This document shows positions 7,340 through 15,934 of a DNA stretch of 64,000 nucleotides, one piece after another (the first letter of the stretch is position 1; each line of letters starts with the position of its first letter). A program made the position numbers and the translations under genes. The notes under the pieces were generated by a model. It saw only the letters and a list, made by a program, of their open reading frames with translations, was not told where the DNA came from and ran no database searches. Origin of the DNA: a virus; the IMG/VR virus record IMGVR_UViG_3300023176_007781, positions 1 to 64,000 of that record; one strand, given 5' to 3'.

Positions 7340-9258
7340 GAATCTCTCCAAAGGTTATTAGATGCATAAGTTAAAATTTCTTCAGCTGAAGTTTCATTGT
7401 AACCATATTCATCTATTAGTGTTTTTACCATATCAGAATATTTTGCTTTTTGTTCATCATCTCTGGTTTTAGACTTTGTAACAATTCTAGCCATATCTTT
7501 TACTGAATTAATTAGGTAACTCTCAATTGCTTCTTTCAAAGGTTCATAGCTTTTATAATCTACTTTTTCGCCACGTCTCATTCTCGAGAACATATAAGCT
7601 GTCACATCAGATCTAAAGCCCTGTCTAGAACTACCACTAATACCGATAACTTCTTCTATAGACTTCATAAATTGCTCATCAGCTGATCTTTCTTCTTTAG
7701 TTACTTTGTCTTTAAGTTTTGTTTTAGTAGTATAAGCTTCAGCATTATCTAAATACGTATCAAATAATGACTGTGCTTGTTCTTCATATGCTGTAATAAA
7801 TGCTTTAGCAATCTCAGTCTCAAGTATTTTAAGATATTCTTCGCGTACAGTTTTTTGTATAATCTCCAAACACTTTTCTCTAAAATCAGCATTAACTATT
7901 TGTTCTTTCACCATCTTGGTCACGGAATTAATAACACCCACCGGAGTAATACATTCATTTTCACTGTCACACAAAGCATTGTCAATAGCTTTCATGATAA
8001 ACCTTGTACTAATACCAGTCATGCCTTCATCACGTGATTCTTCTCGCAAATCTTTTATGTCTATTTTTTTAACTCGACCTTTTTCAATTACGTCTTCCCC
8101 ATTATAAATTTTCATCTTTGTAAGCAAATCACACTTAGCAGATTCTTTAAGTCTACTCATAACAGAGAACATACTTGCAACCTTGATTGTATGTGGTGCA
8201 ATATGAGCATCAAAATCTGATTTTGCTAAAATCTTTTCATAAATTCTGGATTCTTGATCTAATTCTAAAACATATGGGACATTAATCTTAACTACTCTGT
8301 CGAGGATTGCTTCGTTTGTGTGTTCTGATTTAAATCTATTCCATTCAGACTCGTTACAATGTGCCAAAATAACACCATCGAAAAACACCATATCATGCTT
8401 ACCAGGAGCAGGTACTCGTTTTTCTTGAGTTGCTGTAATAATCGTGTGAAGAAATTCAATTTCATTTTTAAACACCTCTATCAACTCAACGATACCCCTG
8501 TTACCAACATTAAATGCGCCAGTAAGATTTAAAACACGGGGATCATCTTCACTAAATTTATCTAACTTACTTATATCTTCTGAACCAATAAGCACAGAAA
8601 CATCTTGACTATTAGCATCCATAGGTGGCACAGAAGCAATTCCACGACGTCCCCTTTGCGAAAAAGTACTTTTGACTACAGGGAAATTTTCATATTTACC
8701 ATCATGCTCTTCTAACAATTTATACCGAGCTATTGGCGATAAATCACCTTCAATCTTAACATCTAACATTTTTTCAAAGTCTTCTCTCAAAGATCTAGGC
8801 AACAGTTGCAATGGTTCTCCACGTTGAGGATCATCTTTTAAGTGATAATAAGGTTTGTCTTCTAATGCTGCTTTAATATGTTCCGTCAATGCTGATTTAC
8901 CAGCACCAACTGGTCCCATTAAAAGCAACACTTGTCTAGATTCTTCACCTCTAAGTGCAGCTCCTTTTAAAAACCTCATAAGCTTTTCTATTACTCTTTC
9001 ATTGCCATAGAAATGATCTTTGAAATAATCATAAATTTTAATGTTATCACCATTAAATATTTTATGCTTTCTGTCGTCATCAGCTGATATTGTGTTAATA
9101 CCTTTTTCACATATCGCATTATACAATCTCTTGTGCGCATGTTGTGCTATGGACGGATCGCTTTCTAGTTCTTTCAGATAATCTAAAAAAGTACCTTCAA
9201 ACTTATCAGACTTTTTGTCTTTTCTTTGTTTCTCAATAATTTCTAAATATTTTGACAT
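7336..9258 (-). CDS. prkA: PrkA-type serine protein kinase (YeaG family)
   Basis: A 640-residue protein, the normal length of PrkA/YeaG. The AAA-like N-terminal domain carries Walker A GPVGAGKS (115-122) with the family's LLLMGPVGAGKS context, the DPR..LTGAFN region and AHCNESEWNRFK. The C-terminal third is the PrkA kinase-like domain (GISTRFIMKAIDNAL, QGFRSDVTAYMFSRM). In bacteria prkA/yeaG, yeaH/yhbH and spoVR/ycgB act together in sporulation or starvation responses. All three partners lie in this operon (gene order yeaH, small gene, spoVR, prkA). The ribosome site is GGAGAATAACAAT-ATG. Family identification is very secure; role in infection is unknown. Confidence 0.95.
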   Translation of the reverse strand: MSKYLEIIEKQRKDKKSDKFEGTFLDYLKELESDPSIAQHAHKRLYNAICEKGINTISADDDRKHKIFNGDNIKIYDYFKDHFYGNERVIEKLMRFLKGAALRGEESRQVLLLMGPVGAGKSALTEHIKAALEDKPYYHLKDDPQRGEPLQLLPRSLREDFEKMLDVKIEGDLSPIARYKLLEEHDGKYENFPVVKSTFSQRGRRGIASVPPMDANSQDVSVLIGSEDISKLDKFSEDDPRVLNLTGAFNVGNRGIVELIEVFKNEIEFLHTIITATQEKRVPAPGKHDMVFFDGVILAHCNESEWNRFKSEHTNEAILDRVVKINVPYVLELDQESRIYEKILAKSDFDAHIAPHTIKVASMFSVMSRLKESAKCDLLTKMKIYNGEDVIEKGRVKKIDIKDLREESRDEGMTGISTRFIMKAIDNALCDSENECITPVGVINSVTKMVKEQIVNADFREKCLEIIQKTVREEYLKILETEIAKAFITAYEEQAQSLFDTYLDNAEAYTTKTKLKDKVTKEERSADEQFMKSIEEVIGISGSSRQGFRSDVTAYMFSRMRRGEKVDYKSYEPLKEAIESYLINSVKDMARIVTKSKTRDDEQKAKYSDMVKTLIDEYGYNETSAEEILTYASNNLWRDS

Positions 9259-9274
9259 ATTGTTATTCTCCTAA

Positions 9275-10564
9275 CTAAACTTCATAAGGTGCATTGTCTA
9301 TCATTGTAATTAGTGAAACATCATTTCCCCACAATTCTTGTATATGTCCAACAACTGCAGAAGCATGATTTAGATCCAATTCTCTATGATCATGCTCATG
9401 ATGTAAAATTAAATTTTTGTTTTTTTCTACTTCCTGAATGTATATGACGGGAATTTGATTGCCAGCTATTTGTTGCAACAGGCTGTTTTTGATTGTTTTC
9501 CAACCTTCTTCATCAGATACATCGCCAACATATAAGTCATCGCCTTGTTTCTTTATAGAAAATAGATTGAGTTCTTCGCAATCTTCTTGCGTTAAATATT
9601 GCCTAACAAATGATTCATCGTTATGCGCTTCTCTTGCTATAAAACACTCTTCTAAACCATGTCTTTCATGTATTTTATTAAATAAATGAAACCCTAAATT
9701 GTAAGGATTTATTCCGCCTATGTGCGGCCTTACAACTTGGTTGTGAGATTTAAGAAAAGGTAAGTGATATTCTTGTGGCAAATCTAAATCATGTAGTATT
9801 TTGTAGTGCCAAAAACATGCCCATCCTTCATTCATAATCTTTGTTCTAATTTGTGGCATAAAATAATAAGCTTCATCTCTTACTATTTCTATAATATCTT
9901 TTTTCCAATCTTCTTTTATTTCACCGAAACTAGAAATAAAACCCATTATGTCATATATTTTTTCATGTGGTAGTTGCTCTATATCAACATTTTTATTGTT
10001 TTTATTTTCTATCTGCCAAGCATTATAATCTTCACTAATAACTGATATTTTGCTAGGATGTCTCGGGATTTGATATGAAATAGCATGACATGCATCAATT
10101 ACTCTTTCTACTTTTTCAATTCCTATACTCGGATCTTCAATGTATGACTGTATTCTCTTTTTTGCATTACGCATTCTAGGTACAACTGTATCAGCCCTTG
10201 TATATTTGAACATTCTGTTATTTTTAAAAAAATCAGAGTGACCTACACAATGTGCCATTATTAATATTTGCAAATAAAGTGGATTTTCTAACATTAAGTA
10301 TGATATACATGGGTCACTATTAATGATTAACTCATAGGGAAGACCAGTCATCCCATGCTGATATTGACTATGTTGTAACTCAAATGATTTACCATAAGAC
10401 CAATGACCATAATGTGTAGGCATACCATGATATGACATATTTCCTAACATTTCATAGTAATCACATGTTTCATATGTTATAGGATACCAATCTAAATTAT
10501 GCTTCTTTGCAATATCACATATTTTTTCATCCCACTCTTCTAAATCTTGTAATGTCCAACTCAT
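9275..10564 (-). CDS. spoVR: SpoVR family protein
   Basis: A 429-residue protein from the ATG at 10564, which overlaps the upstream stop by ATGA; a longer reading to 10594 is unlikely. SpoVR hallmarks are present in order: HYGHWSYGKSFE, LPYELIINSDPCISYLMLEN, AHCVGHSDFFKNN, GWACFWHYKILHDL and NPYNLGFHLF. The family is named for spore cortex formation in Bacillus and is also found as YcgB in E. coli. Molecular activity is unknown. It lies between the small GDLV gene and prkA in one operon. Complete and apparently intact. Confidence 0.95.
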   Translation of the reverse strand: MSWTLQDLEEWDEKICDIAKKHNLDWYPITYETCDYYEMLGNMSYHGMPTHYGHWSYGKSFELQHSQYQHGMTGLPYELIINSDPCISYLMLENPLYLQILIMAHCVGHSDFFKNNRMFKYTRADTVVPRMRNAKKRIQSYIEDPSIGIEKVERVIDACHAISYQIPRHPSKISVISEDYNAWQIENKNNKNVDIEQLPHEKIYDIMGFISSFGEIKEDWKKDIIEIVRDEAYYFMPQIRTKIMNEGWACFWHYKILHDLDLPQEYHLPFLKSHNQVVRPHIGGINPYNLGFHLFNKIHERHGLEECFIAREAHNDESFVRQYLTQEDCEELNLFSIKKQGDDLYVGDVSDEEGWKTIKNSLLQQIAGNQIPVIYIQEVEKNKNLILHHEHDHRELDLNHASAVVGHIQELWGNDVSLITMIDNAPYEV

Positions 10565-10884
10565 AACACTTTCCTTAAATTGTTGAAAGAACAAACATGC
10601 AACTCTTTGCCAAATAACACATTTGCAAAATCTTCACAATCATTAATATAATCAATTAAATAATCACCTGGTTTTTCTAACTCCACCAATATCTCTGTAG
10701 AAATAATGTGTGATTGAAAACATTCGACAATTATACCGCCAAGTTTCTCAGTATCGTCTATCAAAACTGATGTTTCCGCGAGGTCATAATCGTTATTACC
10801 TGGATTGTAATTGCCATCTTTGTCTGGTATGGATTTAAATATTTCCCATGTGTAATTAACTAAATCTCCAGGTTTAAATGACAT
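10561..10884 (-). CDS. small GDLV-type (SH3/KOW-like) protein
   Basis: A 107-residue protein from the ATG at 10884, which has GGAGG 5 bp upstream and lies within the yeaH end (11-nt overlap). It opens SFKPGDLVNYTWEIF, then has GGIIVECF and a second strand-rich part. The P-G-D-L-V opening followed by G-I-I-V is typical of small SH3/KOW-like beta barrels, and recurs in at least five other small genes of this window. It is coupled to spoVR by ATGA. Function unknown. Confidence 0.65.
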   Translation of the reverse strand: MSFKPGDLVNYTWEIFKSIPDKDGNYNPGNNDYDLAETSVLIDDTEKLGGIIVECFQSHIISTEILVELEKPGDYLIDYINDCEDFANVLFGKELHVCSFNNLRKVL

Positions 10885-12058
10885 CAATACCTCCAAAAAA
10901 TCCTGTAAAAGCTGGCCAAACATCATTTTTTGATTCTATATGCGATATTTTCATTTTCTCATCTTGCAAATGAGCTAAAGTATTTGAAAGAGACGCAGAA
11001 TCTAACCATAACGATTTTTCATTGTCAGGCACTATTTCACAGTATCCTACAAATTGGCACTTTTCTTTTAATTTTTGCATGCATGTTAATACTTTTTCAT
11101 TATCATTACCCCAATTGTCACCATCACTGCAATGAAATGTATACAAATTCCAACTATCAGAATTGTATCTAGATTCTATTGCATCGCAAACGTATTCGTA
11201 AGCTGGACTTACAATTGTTCCGCCACCGGAGCCTCTCTTAAAAAATTTGTCTTCATCAACTTCATATGGTTTAGTATCATGAGCAATAAATATTATCTCT
11301 GTTTGTTCATATTTTGATCTGATAAAGTGATAAAGTAAGAAAAAGAATGATCTAGCTAAATACTTTTTATTAGTACTCATAGATCCACTAACATCCATTA
11401 CGAAAAATATACAAGCATTACTAGCGTATTTATTTTTCTTACTAATATGTTTATATCTTAAATCAGCATCGTGGTATGAAAACGACTCATCACTTTCAGG
11501 GTCATATGTACCTGATCTAATTGCTGCGTTCTTTCTTTTTATGCGTCTTTTCGCTGTTTCTTTTTTACTTAATCTGGGTCTTATACCAGAATTCCTGTAA
11601 CCTTTTCTTTTAAACCCAGATGAAATAATTTTTTTAAGATTTTTCTTTTGCAAGTCAGGCAAATTTAAATCAGCAAATAAGTAATCAGCCAACTCTTCTA
11701 AAGTTATTTCAACGTCATAATATTCTTCGCCAGCTTTATCTCCTGCCTTATTATCTTTGCCTTTTTTACCTTTTTTTTGACCTTGTGAAATTTTTTGTCC
11801 ACGCTTTACGTCTAAATCACCGCCTTCACCGACTTTTTGTGAGTTTTTTTGATTTGCTCCATAAACAAATTTGTATTCTTTTATACCCCTTACTGGTATA
11901 CGAATTTTTTTCTTTCCATCCTGACCTATTATACTTTCTTCTGCTACAATATTGTGTATGCCATCTTTTATTGCTTTTTCTATTTTTTGCTTATGTCGTC
12001 TTTTGTCGGAAGCAGATCTATCTGCTGTTGTTCTGTGATGACTAAAAACTGAGCTCAT
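10874..12058 (-). CDS. yeaH: YeaH/YhbH family VWA protein
   Basis: A 394-residue protein of the usual length of YeaH/YhbH (UPF0229). The diagnostic N-terminus TADRSASDKRRHKQKIEKAI and AEESIIG are present. A basic linker follows, then a VWA domain with MIDAS-type DVSGSM near residue 223 and FIAHDTKPYEVDEDKFF followed by SGGGTIVSPAYE. YhbH functions with PrkA in Bacillus, and YeaG/YeaH in E. coli nitrogen starvation. It is the first gene of the operon (ribosome site GGAG before 12058) with the small GDLV gene, spoVR and prkA behind it. Confidence 0.94.
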   Translation of the reverse strand: MSSVFSHHRTTADRSASDKRRHKQKIEKAIKDGIHNIVAEESIIGQDGKKKIRIPVRGIKEYKFVYGANQKNSQKVGEGGDLDVKRGQKISQGQKKGKKGKDNKAGDKAGEEYYDVEITLEELADYLFADLNLPDLQKKNLKKIISSGFKRKGYRNSGIRPRLSKKETAKRRIKRKNAAIRSGTYDPESDESFSYHDADLRYKHISKKNKYASNACIFFVMDVSGSMSTNKKYLARSFFFLLYHFIRSKYEQTEIIFIAHDTKPYEVDEDKFFKRGSGGGTIVSPAYEYVCDAIESRYNSDSWNLYTFHCSDGDNWGNDNEKVLTCMQKLKEKCQFVGYCEIVPDNEKSLWLDSASLSNTLAHLQDEKMKISHIESKNDVWPAFTGFFGGIDVI

Positions 12059-12119
12059 AATATCTCCATGTTAAATAACTATACATGGCTTATCAAAAAT
12101 GTTCAAGTCTTTAATAATA

Positions 12120-12386
12120 TCAAATTATTGTTTCATAATCTGGGTATTTTTTTAATAACTTACGTCTTTTTGACCTTAAATTGCTCAATAAGCCATTGTA
12201 GTGCACTCTGTTAGCTGTACCTCTGTCATACCCATCTCTATGGTACAACATATCTTTTAATCTTTTTTCTACATCTATTAGACATTCTATAGAATCATGA
12301 TCAACTAAACTACCATCTAAGCATCGATGTTGTGCATATTTTGTTTCATTTAATATTTGACGAATAAAATTTCTTAAATTTTCCAA
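12120..12386 (-). CDS. leader-type small protein
   Basis: An 88-residue basic protein. Its N-terminus, ENLRNFIRQILNE-T, fits the leader pattern shared by the 45-63 kb island (basic amphipathic helix ending in [LI]-x-E). The body is helical with many Lys/Arg (LRSKRRKLLKKYP). It lies away from the island, next to the Nudix gene (3-bp spacing). If the leader is a capsid-targeting sequence, cleavage after E14 would release a 74-residue protein. No known domain. Confidence 0.55.
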   Translation of the reverse strand: MENLRNFIRQILNETKYAQHRCLDGSLVDHDSIECLIDVEKRLKDMLYHRDGYDRGTANRVHYNGLLSNLRSKRRKLLKKYPDYETII

Positions 12387-12389
12387 TGT

Positions 12390-12809
12390 TTATCTCAAGT
12401 TTGATAATTTTTTATTACATATCCTAATTATGGGTTTGAGATAATTATAACAATCTTTTTCTAATTCTTCTGGTGTTAACCACTTATAACCTTGATGTTC
12501 TATTTCTTTAGTAACAGGGTTTCTTTTTATTTTACATGTCACAAAAGGCTCTGCAAAGCAAATAAATAACGTAAGATTTTTATGTATAATTGGGCCATAT
12601 TGTATATCACTTTGGTCGAACCAAATGCCAGCTTCTTCTAAGCATTCTCTTTTAGCACATTCCCAAACAGACTCGCCACCATCCACATGACCTTTTGGCA
12701 GATCATATATACCTTTTTTGTCTTTGATAATATTATCAGGTCCTATCAGACCTAAAACTAATGGTTTATCATTTTTAAACTTAACAACATATATGCCTGC
12801 ACCAGTCAT
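12390..12809 (-). CDS. Nudix hydrolase
   Basis: A 139-residue protein with a full Nudix box (residues 40-62: GHVDGGESVWECAKRE followed by CLEEAGI), matching G-x5-E-x7-R-E-U-x-E-E-x-G-U. Family members hydrolyse nucleoside diphosphate derivatives such as sugar nucleotides, Ap4A, oxidised nucleotides or mRNA caps. The DLPKGHVDGGES context is common in Ap4A and sugar-nucleotide hydrolases. Its place upstream of a leader gene and downstream of sugar-related genes fits sugar-nucleotide metabolism, but the substrate cannot be read from sequence. The ribosome site is AGAGGAATA-ATG. Confidence 0.9.
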   Translation of the reverse strand: MTGAGIYVVKFKNDKPLVLGLIGPDNIIKDKKGIYDLPKGHVDGGESVWECAKRECLEEAGIWFDQSDIQYGPIIHKNLTLFICFAEPFVTCKIKRNPVTKEIEHQGYKWLTPEELEKDCYNYLKPIIRICNKKLSNLR

Positions 12810-12823
12810 TATTCCTCTCTTGT

Positions 12824-13183
12824 TTATCTTTTGTAATCATCTTTTAATCTGACAACGTCATCCGGGTAATATGTAGAAATTTCGCAAAGCATTACGTCAC
12901 CGCCATTTGAACAAAATCTATGTATTAAACCAGGCTTAATATGATACGTAAAACCTGGGCCTCCAGTCATAACTTGTTCCGGATTTCCGTCCGCATCTTC
13001 GCCTATTTCTAATCTTAACACACCTCTTACAACGTAGATTGCCTCTTCTTTTTTTTCATGATACTGTCTAGAAAGTCTTTCGCCCATGTTGATAAATATA
13101 CACTTGCCTATGCAAACACCATCAATATCACCCCAAATTTCTTCTCTACCCCAAGGTTTTTTTACTCTTTTAATATTACTCAT
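12824..13183 (-). CDS. cupin, mannose-6-phosphate isomerase C-terminal type
   Basis: A 119-residue single cupin. It begins VKKPWGREEIWG, like type II phosphomannose isomerase/GDP-mannose pyrophosphorylase C-terminal domains. The metal-site residues H42 and E46 (YHEKKEEAIYVVRG) and the later HIKPGLIHRF are visible. Stand-alone members are annotated as sugar-phosphate isomerase-like or regulatory cupins. The start overlaps the HldE-like gene stop by 8 nt. With the phosphomannomutase at 15.9 kb this suggests mannose-phosphate chemistry; isomerase activity is inferred. Confidence 0.8.
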   Translation of the reverse strand: MSNIKRVKKPWGREEIWGDIDGVCIGKCIFINMGERLSRQYHEKKEEAIYVVRGVLRLEIGEDADGNPEQVMTGGPGFTYHIKPGLIHRFCSNGGDVMLCEISTYYPDDVVRLKDDYKR

Positions 13184-13715
13184 TTTTTTGATCCTTCTTA
13201 AATATTTGTTTTAATAGATTTTTTACCAAATCAGAAGATGATTGAATTTTTCCACCAGCCCCGACACCAGTCATTATTTCACAACCTATTTTTTGACATG
13301 TTTCCCATTCCGGAATAGTACTAGCATCAAATCTATCTCCACCTTTTGTGAAATATTTTGGTTTTAGTATTTCAATTGGCTTGCAAACTGTAGTGTCATC
13401 TTTTGTGTTATCCCATGAAGTTACAAAATCTACGCCAGAAATAGCATCAATTATTTCCATTCTTTCATCTAGTGACATGAATGCAAAACCTTTTTTATTA
13501 ATTAAAAAATTGTCAGAATTAACAACTACAACAACTATACCAGTATCATAATATGGATGCCTATGAGGGTTATTTGCTAAAGTGCCGGTGTGTTTAATGC
13601 ACCTTACATGCCCCGGATGAATTGGGTCAAAACCACCTGACGTTAAATATATGGGTCTAAGATGGTTTGCGCTTTCTAGTTTCTTTTTTAACTCGTATAT
13701 ATCTTTTATAATCAT
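13176..13715 (-). CDS. HldE/RfaE C-terminal-type nucleotidyltransferase
   Basis: A 179-residue cytidylyltransferase-fold enzyme with the (H/T)-x-G-H signature at residues 33-36 (GGFDPIHPGHVRCI) and TKGGDRF near residue 130. Both match the adenylyltransferase half of HldE, which makes ADP-heptose, and relatives such as GmhD. The kinase half is absent, as in stand-alone phage or organellar homologues. It is coupled to the cupin gene downstream. Likely role: activation of a sugar-1-phosphate for a nucleotide sugar. Exact substrate uncertain. Confidence 0.82.
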   Translation of the reverse strand: MIIKDIYELKKKLESANHLRPIYLTSGGFDPIHPGHVRCIKHTGTLANNPHRHPYYDTGIVVVVVNSDNFLINKKGFAFMSLDERMEIIDAISGVDFVTSWDNTKDDTTVCKPIEILKPKYFTKGGDRFDASTIPEWETCQKIGCEIMTGVGAGGKIQSSSDLVKNLLKQIFKKDQKNE

Positions 13716-13723
13716 TTTTTACC

Positions 13724-15349
13724 TCACTTTAAAATTGCTTTTCGAAAATCAACTGGGAATATATCTTTATTCCTACCATAAAATTTGTTCCAATCACTGT
13801 CTAAAATATATGTTACTGCTTTGTCATCAGATGATCTAATACTTCTACCTACAGATTGTATGATTACTTTTACCGTTTGTAAAGGATACCACCATGACCA
13901 TTTATGCATGCGTTTCTTTACTAGTTTATCACCTAAATAAGGGTAAGGCACTTTACACAATATTTGAAATTCACTAGCTTTTCCTTTTAAATCAACACCT
14001 TCTTGCATCGATGGAGACAATAAAACAGTTGGTGCTTTCTCAAAAATATGTCTGTTTAAAACCTTTTCTCTATCCTCAGCAGTATGTGTTAATAGTCTTT
14101 TTGTTTTTAACTTTTCCTTGAGATACTTAGCTATCTTATAATTGTGACAGTGAATTATGCCTTTTTGATTTTTATGATTTTGTAATATTGTTTGAATTGC
14201 TACTGCCATTCTAGGTAGAGACGCATCAATATTATTTAAACTCATTGAACCAACACCACTAAACAATATTGGTCTATTTTCTACTGGGAAAGGACTAGGC
14301 ACAGAAATAAATGCACATTCTTCTTTTTTAATTCCTAAAACTTCACAAAAAGCATCTTTGTTTATAATAGTTGCAGACATCATTAGTATTTTATCAGCTT
14401 TTGAAAATAAAACTTCGTTAGTGTAAGGACTTACATCAATAGGTTTAAATTCCCACTTAGTATAATTTTTCCTATCAGTTTTTACAATATTCATAATCCA
14501 GTTGTCTTTATTGTATATAGTAAAAAACTTCTGTATTTTTTGCAAATGGCCATCAACCATTTTCCACTTTTTTTCTAACATGACAAATTCCGTTATACGA
14601 TCTTTTATACCAGTCGACTCAATCATTTTTTCCATTTTGTTCCGAGTTTTTACTAGTGCTGGAAGATAATTTTCTTTAATCCATTTCAAAACTTGGAACT
14701 GGGTTTTTAATTCAGGCACTTTTAACTTTAATATTTTTTCAGCAAAATATTGCGTAAAAGTCATTTCTACAAACTTGCTTAACTCAGTTTCAACGTTATG
14801 ACATTCATCAATAACCATTATTTGTTTATTAGAAAGCTTGCCACTATAATTCTTTTCAGTTAAAAAATAAGAAAAATTTGTGACACCATTATTACTTTCA
14901 TCAAACTCTTTCTTAGCATTAGAATAATTACAGTTAATGGCACAGCACATTTTAAAACTATCGTCTTTAGATACCTTTAGTTCAGGCAAAGACTCTGCAC
15001 AAGTTTGATTTGTATAATATTTACAACGATAATTTGAAGCTGATTGTAAAGACTTCATTTTTACATAATCTACGGTAGCAAAATCTTTGATATACTGTTG
15101 TTGCAATACTTTTTGCGTAGTAAGATAGTAAGCGCCTTTTTTATTCATTGTCTCATCTGTTAAATGATCAATAAGATAATTGGCTACTGTAACGCCAATA
15201 GCAGATTTACCAATACCAGTACCAGCTTCTACTATGACAAACTTTTTATTATTTTGCAAAAAATTATGTAACGCAAAATTTATAATATTCCTTTGCTGTT
15301 CCCTGACAGTGTCATACGGGAAATATTTTTTAATATCGTAATTATTCAT
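13724..15349 (-). CDS. DinG/XPD-like superfamily 2 helicase
   Basis: A 541-residue helicase. Q-motif region REQQ, Walker A EAGTGIGKS (41-49), motif II DECH near residue 186 (VIDECHNVE), motif III MMSATI, and motif VI QSVGRSIRS near the C-terminus. Between motifs I and II four or more cysteines (YRCKYY, QTCAES, MCCAINC) fit the 4Fe-4S domain of the Rad3/XPD/DinG family, which unwinds 5'-3'. Shorter than E. coli DinG but similar to phage and archaeal XPD-like enzymes. Likely role in replication or repair. The start overlaps the preceding gene by 8 nt. Confidence 0.9.
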   Translation of the reverse strand: MNNYDIKKYFPYDTVREQQRNIINFALHNFLQNNKKFVIVEAGTGIGKSAIGVTVANYLIDHLTDETMNKKGAYYLTTQKVLQQQYIKDFATVDYVKMKSLQSASNYRCKYYTNQTCAESLPELKVSKDDSFKMCCAINCNYSNAKKEFDESNNGVTNFSYFLTEKNYSGKLSNKQIMVIDECHNVETELSKFVEMTFTQYFAEKILKLKVPELKTQFQVLKWIKENYLPALVKTRNKMEKMIESTGIKDRITEFVMLEKKWKMVDGHLQKIQKFFTIYNKDNWIMNIVKTDRKNYTKWEFKPIDVSPYTNEVLFSKADKILMMSATIINKDAFCEVLGIKKEECAFISVPSPFPVENRPILFSGVGSMSLNNIDASLPRMAVAIQTILQNHKNQKGIIHCHNYKIAKYLKEKLKTKRLLTHTAEDREKVLNRHIFEKAPTVLLSPSMQEGVDLKGKASEFQILCKVPYPYLGDKLVKKRMHKWSWWYPLQTVKVIIQSVGRSIRSSDDKAVTYILDSDWNKFYGRNKDIFPVDFRKAILK

Positions 15350-15632
15350 TATCGAATTCTCCTATAAGTGTGTAATTTATTATGTCTGCACGAAATATAA
15401 TGTGATAAAAACACGATTCATTAACGCAAAAAACTGTTGATTGAAAAACGTCTTCGTTCAATATATCTCCCATAAACTTAGTTTCTAAAAAAAGTATTAA
15501 TTTATGTTCACCAAACCCAAGTGATGTATCAAAAAAATAAGAATTGTCCATTACAAAAGTATTATCTAGTGTTGCGGTTGATTCTATTGTTGAAAAATCA
15601 ATACGACATAGGTCTCCTTCTTTAAACATCAA
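15342..15632 (-). CDS. small GDL-type protein
   Basis: A 96-residue protein opening MFKEGDLCRIDF, a variant of the G-D-L-V opening of small SH3/KOW-like proteins in this window, followed by strand-rich sequence. Not otherwise recognised. It overlaps both neighbours by a few nucleotides (ATGA-type coupling), so it belongs to the helicase operon. Confidence 0.55.
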   Translation of the reverse strand: MMFKEGDLCRIDFSTIESTATLDNTFVMDNSYFFDTSLGFGEHKLILFLETKFMGDILNEDVFQSTVFCVNESCFYHIIFRADIINYTLIGEFDNE

Positions 15633-15934
15633 TCATCTATCTGGGTGACAAAGTCATATAATACACTTGCGCAATCAACTATTTCTTTTGCATCTGGCAA
15701 TTTTTTATATTCTTTATTTATCTCCCAGTGCATCTGAATGTTACTATATAGTATTTCTTTTGCTTGAGTAATAAGCTGTATTTTTAAATCTCTATTGGAT
15801 GCAATTTTTTCTATATCCTCTCTTTTAATTAAACCCAAACTATCTAAAACATCATCTGTCAGCTCAAGTTGCATTTCACCTGCTTGTGTATTTTCAGATT
15901 CTGTTATTGTGCCTGTTTCATTTTCACTACTCAT
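15629..15934 (-). CDS. hypothetical acidic protein
   Basis: A 101-residue protein from the ATG at 15934 (GGAGG 6 bp upstream), preferred over an upstream in-frame ATG. It opens with a low-complexity acidic region (SSENETGTITESENTQAGE), followed by a helical part containing LKIQLITQAKEILYSNIQMH. No family recognised. It overlaps the phosphomannomutase end by 8 nt. Confidence 0.55.
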   Translation of the reverse strand: MSSENETGTITESENTQAGEMQLELTDDVLDSLGLIKREDIEKIASNRDLKIQLITQAKEILYSNIQMHWEINKEYKKLPDAKEIVDCASVLYDFVTQIDD

